From contig JABCPU010000057.1 of NCBI GenBank assembly GCA_016800925.1, positions 1 through 64,000 of the forward strand: 64,000 nt of DNA, in the 5' to 3' direction. This DNA is from Suillus spraguei (Eukaryota; Basidiomycota; Agaricomycetes; Boletales; Suillaceae). Below, piece by piece: positions 54,900 to 64,000 of this stretch. The notes under the pieces are model-generated. The model was not told the DNA's origin. It was given only the letters and a program-made list of their open reading frames with translations, and ran no database searches. The translations under genes were made by a program, and so were the position numbers. Each line of letters starts with the position of its first letter. Position 1 is the first letter of the stretch.

Positions 54900-57442
54900 A
54901 GTTTGAATTCAAAGGGCATGTAGTTTCTTATAAGCATTCAGGATTCATGCGGAATTTGCTAAGTTCTTTTCAGAAATCCATTCGTTATCTCCTGATGAAT
55001 ATCCTTTCCAGGAGACAAGATAGTGTCGGCAATTGCCAGTTCCTTTATGGGAAAGAATTGCTTCTACTTCATATTCTTTTTCTTTTCAATGATATCAGGC
55101 GGTGGTTCAAGGAAGTTTGGGCCATGTACGTCATTTTTGCTATAGGACAATAACACAGAAGCATGGAAGGTGGGGTGAATCTTCCATTGCGGAGGAAGTT
55201 TGAGCATGAATGTGATAGGTGATAAGACATTGGTGATCGGGAAAGGTCTGTATTGCTTTGGTGCAAGCTTTTGTGATGGGAGTTTGAGTCTAAGATTAGC
55301 AGCAGATAGCCAAACCTTATCTCTGATGTTCCATGGTTGGTACTTATCTCCTTGGGATCATTCTGCCATTGTTTGCATAGCAATGTTATGGCATGTGATG
55401 GCTTCTTCTCAGATCTTCTGCAGGGATCGAACTCAATCTTCTGCTGCTGGTATGGTAGAATCAGGGATTAAATGAGGAATGGCGTGGGGTTCATATCCCA
55501 TCATGAGAAAGAATGGTGAGGTGTTTCGGGTGTCAAATTGTGAATGAAATCAGCGATAGGGAGGTGTTCTATCCATTCTTCAGGGTTGTTGTGGCAGTAG
55601 ATATGCAAATAGGTTTCTAATTCTTGGTTTAATTGTTTGGTTTGTCCATTGGTCTGAGGATGATAGGCAGTAGATGGGGGATGGTATAATTAAGGAGTCG
55701 TGCAAGTTCCTTTGAGAATCTTGATAGAAACTGTGGTCCTCAATCTGATATAACTTTGTTGTGGAGACCAAACTGTCAATAGACATGTTTCAAAAATAAC
55801 TTTGCTACACCTTCAGAGGTTACCATTTTAGACAAGGGATAATAATTACCCCCTTCATAAGGCCATGGTCCACCATGACCATGATACTATCAAAGCCCCC
55901 AGAAACGGGGAGATCAGTGATCAAATCAACGGAGATTTACAAGAAGGGGTGGGTAGCGGAGGAAGGAATGGGGACAAGTGGAGGTCAGACCGGGTGAGTA
56001 TCTGATTTCATTTGCTGACAAAGAGCGCAACCCTCGACGTATTTACGGATATAGGCACCCATAGAAGGCCACCAGGCTTCCCGTTTAACAAGTTCTTCGG
56101 TTTTGAAATGGCCAGGATGACCAGCAGTGATATGATCATGATAGTGAGCGAGGGTAGTGGCACGATGAAGGGGAGGAATGTAAGCACAGTTCTTGAAATA
56201 GAGTATGTCATGTTTGATCTTCCAATTGGACAATGCCAACTTCATGGGAGGAAGACAGACACCATCTAGTGCATCCGACGCCATTTTGAATACAGGGTCG
56301 TCCAAAGGGTCAGAAGTAGCCAATACATCAAGTAGATTGTTATTGATGAGTCGGACGAACAGGGAATCAGGAAGAAGTACAGCATCTTCATTATCACGAG
56401 AACCATCATCATGATCTGGGCGATGTGAGAGAGCATCTGGAGCAGCTAGTTCAGTGCCTGCAACATGATGTAGTTCAATGTCAAAGAGTGACAATGTCAA
56501 TTGCCAGCGAGCTTGTCATCAAGTTAACTTCTGTGCAGTACAGAAGTACAGAAGGTTTTTGTGGTCAGTGAAGACGATGACAGTGTGGGTGCTCCCTTCA
56601 AGATAATAACACCATTCATTTAAGGCACGGATAACTGCAAGTAATTCCTGATCGAAAATCTGATAGTTGCGCTCCGCTGGATTTAGCGACTGAGATAGGT
56701 AAGTGCATGGGTGATAAATGCCATTTTCATCAGTTTGCAATAGGACGCCTCCGGTTGCTACAAGAGAAGCATCAGTTGCAACCGCAAATCACCGGGATGG
56801 ATCTGGATTGCGAAGTACCGGTTATTTTATAAAGCATTCCTTGAGGTCTTGGAAGGTATCCTGACATTGAGTCATCCAAAGGAAAGAAGTATCCTTCTTT
56901 GTTAGATTGATGAGGGGTCGTGCAATATTGGAGTAATGGGAGATAAATGTGCGATAAAAGTTGCAGAATCCTAAAAATGATCAAACATCTCTTACGCTTT
57001 TTGGAACAGGCCATTCAGCAATCCCTTTTGTCTTGGCAGTATCCATAGCAATCTGTCCAGGCCAAATGATCATTCCAAGGTATTCCACTTCATCAGTGTT
57101 GAAGGTACACTTTTCTGGTTTGAGGACAAGATGTTCGTTCCATATCTTCATCAGTACTTGTCTGGTACATTCGTGATGTTCCTCCATAGTTGTTGAGAAA
57201 ATGAGGATATCGTCCATATAGATAACCATCCATCCTTCGTTAATCTCCTGCTGGAAAGTGTGATTCATGTATGCTTGAAACATGGCTGGTGAATTACATA
57301 ACCCAAAGAACATGACATTAGGTTCATAGAGACCGAATTCCGTTGTGAATGCAGCTTTCCATCGATCCTTGGATGGATGTGGATGTTGTTGTATCCTGAC
57401 TGTATATCCATTTTCATGAAGAATCGTGCATTGTGAAGCCAT
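54900..57442 (-). pseudogene. Pol of element B: RT C-terminal part, RNase H, integrase, chromodomain
   Basis: From right to left: RT with DRWKAAFTTEFGLYEPNVMF and YMDDILIFS (near 57215), RNase H around [20 protein letters not shown], and the integrase finger HITAGHPGHFKTEELVKREA ... CALCQQMK. Integrase core pieces follow, then a chromodomain (EYEVEAILSHKGTGNCRHYL; WKGYSSGDNEWISEKNLANS) near 54950-55110. Multiple stops and frameshifts are present. Confidence 0.8.
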
Positions 57443-58324
57443 TGTAGCGAACAAAGTCACGCTGACCATGAAAGTGCCGTTTTAGACAAGTGTCTCATTA
57501 CCGTCTACAGCGGCTACCGAGAAAACCCCTATAGCGAGCATTACCCCTTTTCGCTTCGCTGGTACCATTTCGCTCTGTGGATCCTTGCCCCTTACTGAAT
57601 CTCGCTACCGATGTCCTCCTGTCCATTCCATTTCTGTCTAAGATCCATTGGTGCGTAGCATATTCGTTTCCACCGTTACTAAAGCTACAGCAAGACTTAC
57701 CTTACCTTCCGTGACACCGCTTGCTTGCTGTGTGCCTCTTAGCTAAATATCTCTATCTCACTACCATTCTCGCTATGTATTCCGGCCGTTCACGGCACAT
57801 GTTAAAAAGGACTCTTCGCACATTCTGGTACTTTTACTTTTCCCTCTATGGTACACATGGTACTTAGGAACTGTCACCACTACTGTCTCTAACAGAATAA
57901 AGTCTTTCGCTGAAGTCACTGTCTCTTAAGAATTGTTTTACTGCCGCACGCACCACTGCTCTCTACCACTTTCCCGCGCTTCACCGCTTGTTTTACCGCC
58001 AGTTTCCCACGCCTTACCGCAGTTTTACCGCATGCACTACCGCAGTTTTACCACTTTCGCTACCACTTGTCTACCACTTTCCCGTGCTTACCGCTAGTAT
58101 TACCACTAGTTTCCCACGGACCAGAGGTCACCGCTAGCATCTCGCTACCTCCGACGGCAGTCTTGCACCACAGGTTGGGCATTATTAGACTATACTAACT
58201 TAGCATTCCCTTTAGGGTCGAATGTTCTTGCCTCACAAGAGTAGCAGACTAGGTAGAGCGCAAGACTCGCATACTAGCTTAGGCCATGGTTTATCTACAG
58301 CCCAGGCTGGATTGTATCTTTACA
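57443..58324 (-). repeat. LTR-like element, 882 bp, inserted in the RT of element B
   Basis: On the minus strand it starts TGTAAAGATAC and ends GTTCGCTACA (TG...CA). The RT frame VSLVAR|LHNARFF is split exactly. Flanks are CCAT (57439-57442) and CCGT (58325-58328), a likely 4-bp target duplication with one CpG-type change. Its plus strand is C/T-rich with repeated TACCGC and ACCACTTT motifs near 57930-58090. No ORF is seen. Confidence 0.7.
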
Positions 58325-58592
58325 CCGTGCCACAAGAGATACCGGTAAAGGAAGTGGATAAGCATTTTTGACCATCCAATCATTGATGTAACGATAGTCC
58401 TGGCAAGGATGGAGTTCTCCGCTCTTCTTTCCAATGAAGAAGAACCCACTAGCTTGGGGTGATTTTGATTCAGAAATGAACCCCTTGGCAACGTTTTCAT
58501 CAATGAGTGCTTTTACTGAAGTTTGTTCTTTTTCTGACAGCGGGTAAACTTTAGATGTTCAGGGAATCAAACCGGGTTTGGTATTGATGCGG
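58325..58592 (-). pseudogene. Pol of element B, RT N-terminal segment
   Basis: Reads INTKPGLIP, a [43 protein letters not shown] and [31 protein letters not shown] here lacks the extra A present in element A, so the protease-RT join is in one frame in this lineage. Confidence 0.8.
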
Positions 58593-60194
58593 TGACACGC
58601 ACCAAACTGGTCTGGTGCATGGCTGACTAAACACTACTGCAGCTGACAAATAGTACCAGGACTATAATAGCTTAGTGTTCCTCTATTCAGAAATCAATCC
58701 ATGATGCAGAATCAAAAGTTTCTTGTTGCTCATAAAAGTTTGCTTATTATTTCTAATTCATTTTTCATGGGTGTGTTTATGTATGTTTGGCTACAGAAAC
58801 TACTTCATAAGATTCCCACAGATGTCAGGTGACCCCAGCAAAATAATTACATAGAGTTACCCTGCAGAAAAACTCATGAAACACATTATGATTCACTCGC
58901 GTCACCTCTATGCATCTACAAAAAGTGCAAATTTATGCTTCAAATATTACATAATTGATATTCCTCCTAGGATAGCCACTAATAGTCACCTGATCTCAAA
59001 TTTATGCATAGCCATTGATATCCCACATGACTTTTTCTCACACCCTTGAGCATATTACAAATCAACTATGACAATATTCAATAAATAGGGTAGGTCAGCA
59101 CCCCTACAAAATGTGGGAAAACAGTAGCATAGCCATTCATTTTGTCTATATAATACCCACCTTTTTGTCAATAAAGCTGGAGATTTTTCTCCCCCTCAGA
59201 AATATAACTGAGAGTGAAGTGTGACCAGCACTATCAGCACACTGTCAAGAACATTGTCAAGAACAGTAAGATTGGAAGTCTACTCTGTGAGATAGCACTA
59301 CCTTGAGCTCACTGTGCTCAACAACTAGCAAGACCCTGAGCTCACTGTGTCTGACAACCAGCAAGACAACAAATCTTTTTTTTCTTTGACAAATTCATTC
59401 TAGTTTCTTTCATCATCTTTCTCTCTGTTTTTCTTTCTCTGTTGTCTGTTTCCTTGCTTCTGTTTCTTTTGAATCTTTCTCTTTTCTTCTTTTTCTTTGA
59501 TTACTGGTCTCTCTCTCTCTTTCAAAGTTTGTTGGTGCTAAGTGTCCTTGCGTTTCTAATATTTGTGTTGTCTCTTTAGTCCATCTAAGGCCAGAGTAGC
59601 TTAGTGGGAGAGACTTCAGAGGTTGATAGCAACACTCTATCTCACACATCTGAGTAGCGATACTGAGTTAAGGTCTTCACTGACTGATAGACTCTAGTTA
59701 TTGAAAGGGGACTTGGTATTGAAATCCAAGGACGTCCATTCCTGTTATCTGCTTAATACTCATAGTGAGTTCCTTGGCAGCAGGTTCAATAGTAAGCTAG
59801 AAGATCTCTGAAGTAGTGACTAGTCTTGACCAGGGATCCTACCTGCTTGTCTGAGAAGGTGATTGTTGTAACTTCCCACAAATTGCAGTAGCACAATTGT
59901 TGCAAAACACCTGCATTCCGTTGAAGAGAGTAATTCAGCCAGCTACTTCTGTTTCTAAGTTTGTTCGACTTCTGTGTTTTTCTTTGAAGTTTAGTTGTTT
60001 CAAGAATCTTTGTCATTGTCCAAGAGTTTGCTGATCTCACAGAAGTGACTCATTTGCTGACCGTAGCCTGGGGAACATAAACAGCCACCCATGTACAACC
60101 ACGTTATCAGTCATTGGTATTTGTCTGAATCACTGACCATGGAGATATTTGGTTTTATAGGTCTTTATCTATAGATCATCTATCCAAGAAGACA
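58593..60194 (+). repeat. LTR-like element, 1602 bp, inserted in element B pol
   Basis: TGACACGCACC ... AAGAAGACA (TG...CA), flanked by perfect 4-bp duplications GCGG (58589-58592, 60195-60198). It splits the pol frame IDHR|INTKPG. It holds a TATATAATA box near 59155 and AATAAA near 59181, as an LTR promoter and poly(A) signal would be spaced. A long C/T-rich run lies at about 59380-59530. No coding capacity is visible. It is probably a solo LTR of another family; the strand is taken from the TATA box. Confidence 0.65.
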
Positions 60195-61504
60195 GCGGTG
60201 GTCAATACTGGGTCATTCCGGGGGAAGTTTGTTAAGTCCGTCTTTAGCAAAGACGTCGGTGAAGTCATGGAGGTAGGATGGTATGAGTTCTTCGAATGAT
60301 TTCTTTTTCTTCTCTTTTTCATTGGTTGCGAATTCTTGTGCTTTGTTACTGTATTTTGGCAGAGGAAGGGGGATGGTGGTGTAATTCTGAAGTTGTTCAA
60401 GTCGGGAAGTTCCATCATGAGTAAGGGGTGTATCCATGGATACTTTGTCAATGATTCTCATGTAACTTCTGTCAATGTCATATTCAACCAGGAATTCTCC
60501 TTCTCCCAGTTCATAGGATGATACTTCTCGTACTTTGGGGGCACTCCATACGTCATGCATAGTATTGAATTGCTCATCTTCTTCAGTGGGCATTGTGGAC
60601 GTCATGGGTTCGTCCTGATCAGGAATTTCTTCGATAGAAGTGTAAGGGGTTAATGATTTGGGTGGTACAAAGTATTTGGTTAACTTTGGAATATTATGAA
60701 CTCGTCCTCCAAGGTCTTCTTTGGTTTTCCGCTTTCTTTGTTGTTGTTCCTCGATTGGTTGTTGTTTGACGGGTTTTGATGGTGGTGGTTGAGATTCTGG
60801 TTCTGACTCGCTCTTTTGTTTTTCTACACAAGGAATAGGTGATGGGAGACATGGTGGTATTCTTACTTGTGGAGAAGTTTCATTGAGCAAGAGTTCATCA
60901 GGGATGTCAATGGTAGGAGCAACGACAAGTTTTGGAAGTTTTGAATTTTGCCATTTTTTGGTGTGGTAAGGGAAAGCAGAAGGTAACCCGTTCTTCTTCT
61001 GATCCGTGTCCATGTCTTGTTCAATTTCATCAGATTTTGTCATTCGTGGGAGGGCAAGTGTTTCGACGGCCCAATCTATACTTGGGTTCATAGCACATAA
61101 CCACGGGATTCCCAGAAGAATTTGATCTCTTCGCCCAAGTTTAGTGATATTGAACTTTCCATACATGGTTCATTCATCAATTTTCACCACTAGAAGGCAA
61201 TAATGCGTGATTGGCCCTCCTTTGATGAGGGTTTATCTGTGGTGGTAACTTGAAATGGTGTTTTGAGTCTTCATCGTGTGATTTGATGGAGTTTCACAAA
61301 CTCCTCGGAGATGAACATTCCTGCTGCGCCAGAGTTGATAACAGCGGTAGTGTCAATGGATTTTAAGTGAGTATATGAATGAAGGGTGATAGGAATATGA
61401 AGTTCTTTTCTTTCACCTACAGCATGTACAAGTCTTAGTAATACATTGGGAGAAACATACATCGAGTCTTTGTTTCTCCAAGTTAAAAATCCTCTACAAT
61501 TCAT
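60195..61504 (-). pseudogene. Pol of element B, protease and linker
   Basis: The protease motif is TTAVINSGAAGMFISEEFVK (near 61310-61345): the catalytic Asp of DSGA is Asn, a G-to-A change. A frame break near 61180-61270 follows, then KFNITKLGRRDQILLGIPWL, a Pro/Lys/Glu-rich linker and HDFTDVFAKDGLNKLPPE. A TGA at 60213-60215 replaces the Cys codon seen in element A (PECPGIDH). Confidence 0.8.
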
Positions 61505-62331
61505 CTCACGGTTTCATCTTCTTTGTCTTGAACTTCTTTGGCTTCTGCTTGATGGAGTGGAGTCTTCTTCTTCTTATCAGGGCAGTTATAAATACAGTGT
61601 CCTGTCTTTCTGCATCCGAAACATTGACCTTTTCTCATGCACTCGGATCTTTCCATATCGGAGATTCAATCTACGACCATTGCATTTGAATCGTGACTGG
61701 ATGTGTAATGCGCATTTCCATAGTTCTTCTTCTTCTGCAGAGCGTGACGTGCTCATAACGCCTGAAGGCATTGGTGGGAGTTGTCGATGAAAACACATTG
61801 TGATACAACATTGCAGAATACATCTGGGACATCGCCTGGTGCGAATAGTTTGGTCAAGATGCCTAAGTTAAGGCCATCTTGGAAGAATTGGATCTTTGTT
61901 GTGTTGTCATTGATATGGGCTTTAGCTGCAAGCGCTTCGAAGTTAGCAATATAGGTTTGGAGCTCGCTGTTTCCTTGTTTAAGATCCCTGAGCTTCATTA
62001 ATGTGGTTCCTGTGGAATCTACTGGTTCAAAAGCTTCATTGAAACTTTTCATGAAATCTTTCATCGTCCCATAACCAACTTTCTGTCCAGAAGTGTTGAT
62101 GGATTGAGCGTGAGCGAGAAATTGCTCTTTCCAAGATTTGGCGTTCCCTTCCATCATGAAGGACGAAATGAAAATGATCTTCTGCTTGTCATTGGTATAG
62201 AACTTTTCATTGATGTCGAAGTATGCGTTGCATGATAGAATGAATTCCAGGGAATTGTCACGATCTCCATCAAAAGCAGTTGGGAAACCGATTTTATATT
62301 CAAAATCTTTCCCAGTGGCTGTAGTAGTCAT
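61505..62331 (-). pseudogene. Gag of element B with zinc knuckle
   Basis: It starts MTTTATGKDFEYKIGFPTAF at 62331. The capsid region includes AYFDINEKFYTNDKQKIIFI, MEGNAKSWKEQFLAHA, LRDLKQGNSELQTYIANFEA and IQFFQDGLNLGILTKLFAPG, a retrotransposon Gag domain. The frame shifts after about residue 170. The knuckle CFGCRKTGHCIYNC (CX2CX4HX4C) lies near 61585-61625, followed by a Lys-rich stretch. Gag packages the RNA and forms the particle. Confidence 0.8.
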
Positions 62332-62457
62332 AATGATGAATCGTCTGGTGAGTTATGCTTTCTCGGTGCCTACACGCGTGGTCTTGCTGTCCGTTAGGGC
62401 TTTATCAGGGTTCAGAGGGAGGGGTGTTGAAGACTGGATAGTTGACGATTGATGTAG

Positions 62458-62468
62458 ACTTTAATCTT
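62458..62468 (-). promoter_or_regulatory. Self-complementary primer-binding site of element B
   Basis: On the minus strand AAGATTAAAGT begins one base after the 5' LTR and is complementary to the LTR's own ACTTTAATCTT (62728-62738 on the plus strand as AAGATTAAAGT). The position and sequence are identical to those in element A. Confidence 0.7.
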
Positions 62469-62469
62469 T

Positions 62470-62941
62470 TGTTATGAACTGGGGTGGCATCACCAGTGAC
62501 AGTGATAAGACACAGCCAGTCTACTGGGAGGTCCGACTATATTCAAAGGAGAACGAGGACTACTACAAGGAAGTATTCCGAGTAGGATCAAGGGTTCGAT
62601 CGAAGAGTCGCGACTCTAAGATGATCAGCAGAATAGAGACTAAGACTAAGGAGTACTTAGACTTAGAGATGATTCAGACGACTTAGGTTGGAGACCTAAG
62701 TGAAGGATATTCCAGGTAAAACCCAGTAAGATTAAAGTAAAGTACACAAGCATAATACAACATGCTTAAATAAGCCAATATGTGCACACAGACCAAGAGA
62801 GATGTGAGAATATAAGTGCATATCCAAAGAAGGAAGGCAACTATGGTACAGATGTGTTGAGCATATGAGTCGGGATCATGTTACGTAATATACAAGGTAA
62901 AGACGAGAAGAAAATGAATAGGGGCACATACAATTGTAACA
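62470..62941 (-). repeat. 5' LTR of element B (472 bp)
   Basis: Complete LTR, from ATTGTAACA at 62941 to TGTTATGAACTGG at 62470 on the plus strand. It is closely related to the LTRs at 1031-1504 and 1717-2189. Confidence 0.9.
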
Positions 62942-63956
62942 AAGATGATAAGAGAGCAACTTGCTGATCTAGGAATTTCAGCACAGTCTTATAGGCAAGC
63001 AATGCAGAGGGGTGCTTGAAGTTCTCAGTGGAGGCAACCCATGACTTGGCAACACTTAGATCTGTCAGAGATGCTGTATTTGATAGGTGGGAGAGTTGCA
63101 AGAATAGTTAAAATGCTTTATCTAAGTCAGATGAGATGTTCCACTGCTTGAATCTGTCTTGAAGGCTGGTAGCAAGATCGTTCAGAGATGAGGTTTGATG
63201 TGAATGACCAGAGGGACACAGGAGTAATGCAGCCCAATGGAGCTCGGTGGTCTCATCAAGGTCAGACATCATGCCCCACTGCATGAATCTGGCTTGAAGG
63301 CTGATAGCAAGATTGTTCAGAGACCTGGATCAATGTGAATGACCAGAGGGACACAGGAGTAATGCAGCCCAATGGAGCTTGATGGCCTCATCAAGGTCAG
63401 ACATCATGCCCCACTGCAAGAATCTGACTCGAAGGTTGTTGGCGAGATTGTTCAGAGATGATGATTGATCTGAATGACCGGAGGGACGGAGGAGCAATGC
63501 AGCCCAATGGAGCTTGATGGTCTCATCAAGGTCAGACATCATGCCCCACTGCTTGAATCTGTCTCGAAGGCTGTTGGTGAGATTGTTCAGATATCTTGAT
63601 CGACCTGAATGACTGGAGGGATGGAGGAGCAATGCAGCCTGATGGAACTCGGTGGCCTTATCAAGGTCAGACATCATGCCCCACTGCTTGAATCTGTCTT
63701 GAAGGCTGATAGCAAGATTGTTCAGAGACTTAGATTGATCTGAATGACCAGAGGGATGGAGGAGTAATGCGGCCCAATGGAGCTCAATGGCCTCATCAAG
63801 GTCAGACATCATTCCCCACTGCTTGAATCTGCCTCGAAGGCTGAGAGCGAGATTGCTCAGAGACTGTGAATGATTTGAATGACCTGGAGGACAATGCTGC
63901 AATGCAACTCAATACCTCTCCACATCATTTGCTGAGGTAGGTGGCTGCTGCTCCAT
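62942..63956 (-). pseudogene. CHAT-TPR protein, N-terminal TPR half
   Basis: Tandem 45-residue TPR-like repeats of the form FKQWGMMSDLDEAIELHWAA, then LLLHPSGHSDQSKSLNNLA. At least six units occur at an exact 135-bp spacing (for example CCCCACTGC-containing lines near 63271, 63406, 63541, 63676, 63811). The chain continues into SHLSNTASLTDLSVAKSWVA and LAYKTVLKFLDQQVALLSSL, where element B begins. The expected continuation is found at 45930. TGA stops near 63330 and 63912 stand where CGA (Arg) is plausible. The right end may continue beyond the window. Such TPR arrays precede CHAT domains in many mushroom proteins. Confidence 0.8.
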
Positions 63957-64000
63957 CTCACTGGCGGGTTTCCAATTGAGGGAAAAAAGAGTGAGGTCAG

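Larger units (their letters stand above)
45931..62941 (-). mobile_element. Ty3/gypsy chromodomain retrotransposon B, inserted in the CHAT gene
   Basis: A minus-strand element with its 5' LTR at 62470-62941. Then come gag, protease, RT, RNase H, integrase, chromodomain, an accessory ORF and a truncated 3' LTR (45931-46133). It is interrupted by element A (47188-54391) and by two LTR-like elements (57443-58324, 58593-60194). All ORFs carry stops or frameshifts. The right flank AAGAT (62942-62946) has no partner because the left end is deleted. Confidence 0.9.

Noticed and set aside
59590..59800. tRNA-like A box (TAGCTTAGTGGG) and distant GGTTCAAT
   Set aside because: The two boxes are about 190 bp apart and no cloverleaf can be drawn. 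No tRNA gene is supported anywhere in the window.
63120..63900. Regular repeats as a CRISPR array
   Set aside because: The 135-bp units have no distinct repeat-spacer structure, encode TPRs in frame and lie in a eukaryotic genome.

Overview
The window is nuclear DNA of a mushroom-forming basidiomycete (Agaricomycetes). The evidence is many short GT-AG introns of about 45-60 bp, 15-bp microexons, an expanded family of DUF6533-like membrane proteins, a fungal sesquiterpene synthase beside a UbiA prenyltransferase, WD40-TPR and CHAT-TPR proteins, and chromodomain Ty3/gypsy retrotransposons. No prokaryotic signal is present. All exon models were read by eye from splice consensus and family resemblance, without alignment tools.

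Layout. 1-2.2 kb: the 3' end of a Ty3/gypsy element (accessory zinc-knuckle ORF plus 3' LTR), then a solo LTR in opposite orientation with a perfect 5-bp target duplication. 2.3-5.3 kb: a SAP-like pseudogene, an intact seven-exon class II aldolase/adducin gene and a decayed hypothetical gene. 5.7-13 kb: two copies of a WD40-TPR gene facing away from each other as a large inverted repeat around a 2.1-kb spacer; the right copy is intact and the left is frameshifted. 13.7-18.3 kb: a short unknown gene, a NEDD8/RUB1 gene with a one-base lesion, an unknown gene end and a DUF6533-like membrane protein gene. 19-31 kb: diverged repeats, a broken small-secreted-protein gene, two long direct copies of another DUF6533-like locus (one intact, one frameshifted) plus a third fragment, a segment bounded by inverted repeats, and an internally deleted hAT transposon. 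31.4-34.5 kb: a sesquiterpene synthase and a UbiA prenyltransferase, probably a small terpenoid cluster. 35.3-37.7 kb: an AGC-type protein kinase. 38.2-42.2 kb: a complete-length but decayed PIF/Harbinger-like transposon with a transposase and an accessory gene.

43.8-64 kb is one CHAT-TPR gene on the minus strand, split by a nest of transposons. Its TPR half is at the right edge and its CHAT half about 17 kb to the left. Between them lies Ty3/gypsy element B (minus strand), which is itself interrupted by Ty3/gypsy element A (plus strand, TSD GTAAG) and by two large TG...CA elements with 4-bp target duplications. A further solo LTR (TSD TGGAA) sits 14 codons before the CHAT stop.

The Ty3/gypsy elements share two notable traits. 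A third ORF with zinc knuckles lies between the chromodomain and the 3' LTR. An 11-nt primer-binding site is complementary to the element's own LTR just downstream of its TATA box, as in Tf1-type self-primed reverse transcription. Many breaks are TGA stops where CGA is plausible, or C-to-T/G-to-A changes, consistent with methylation-linked decay.
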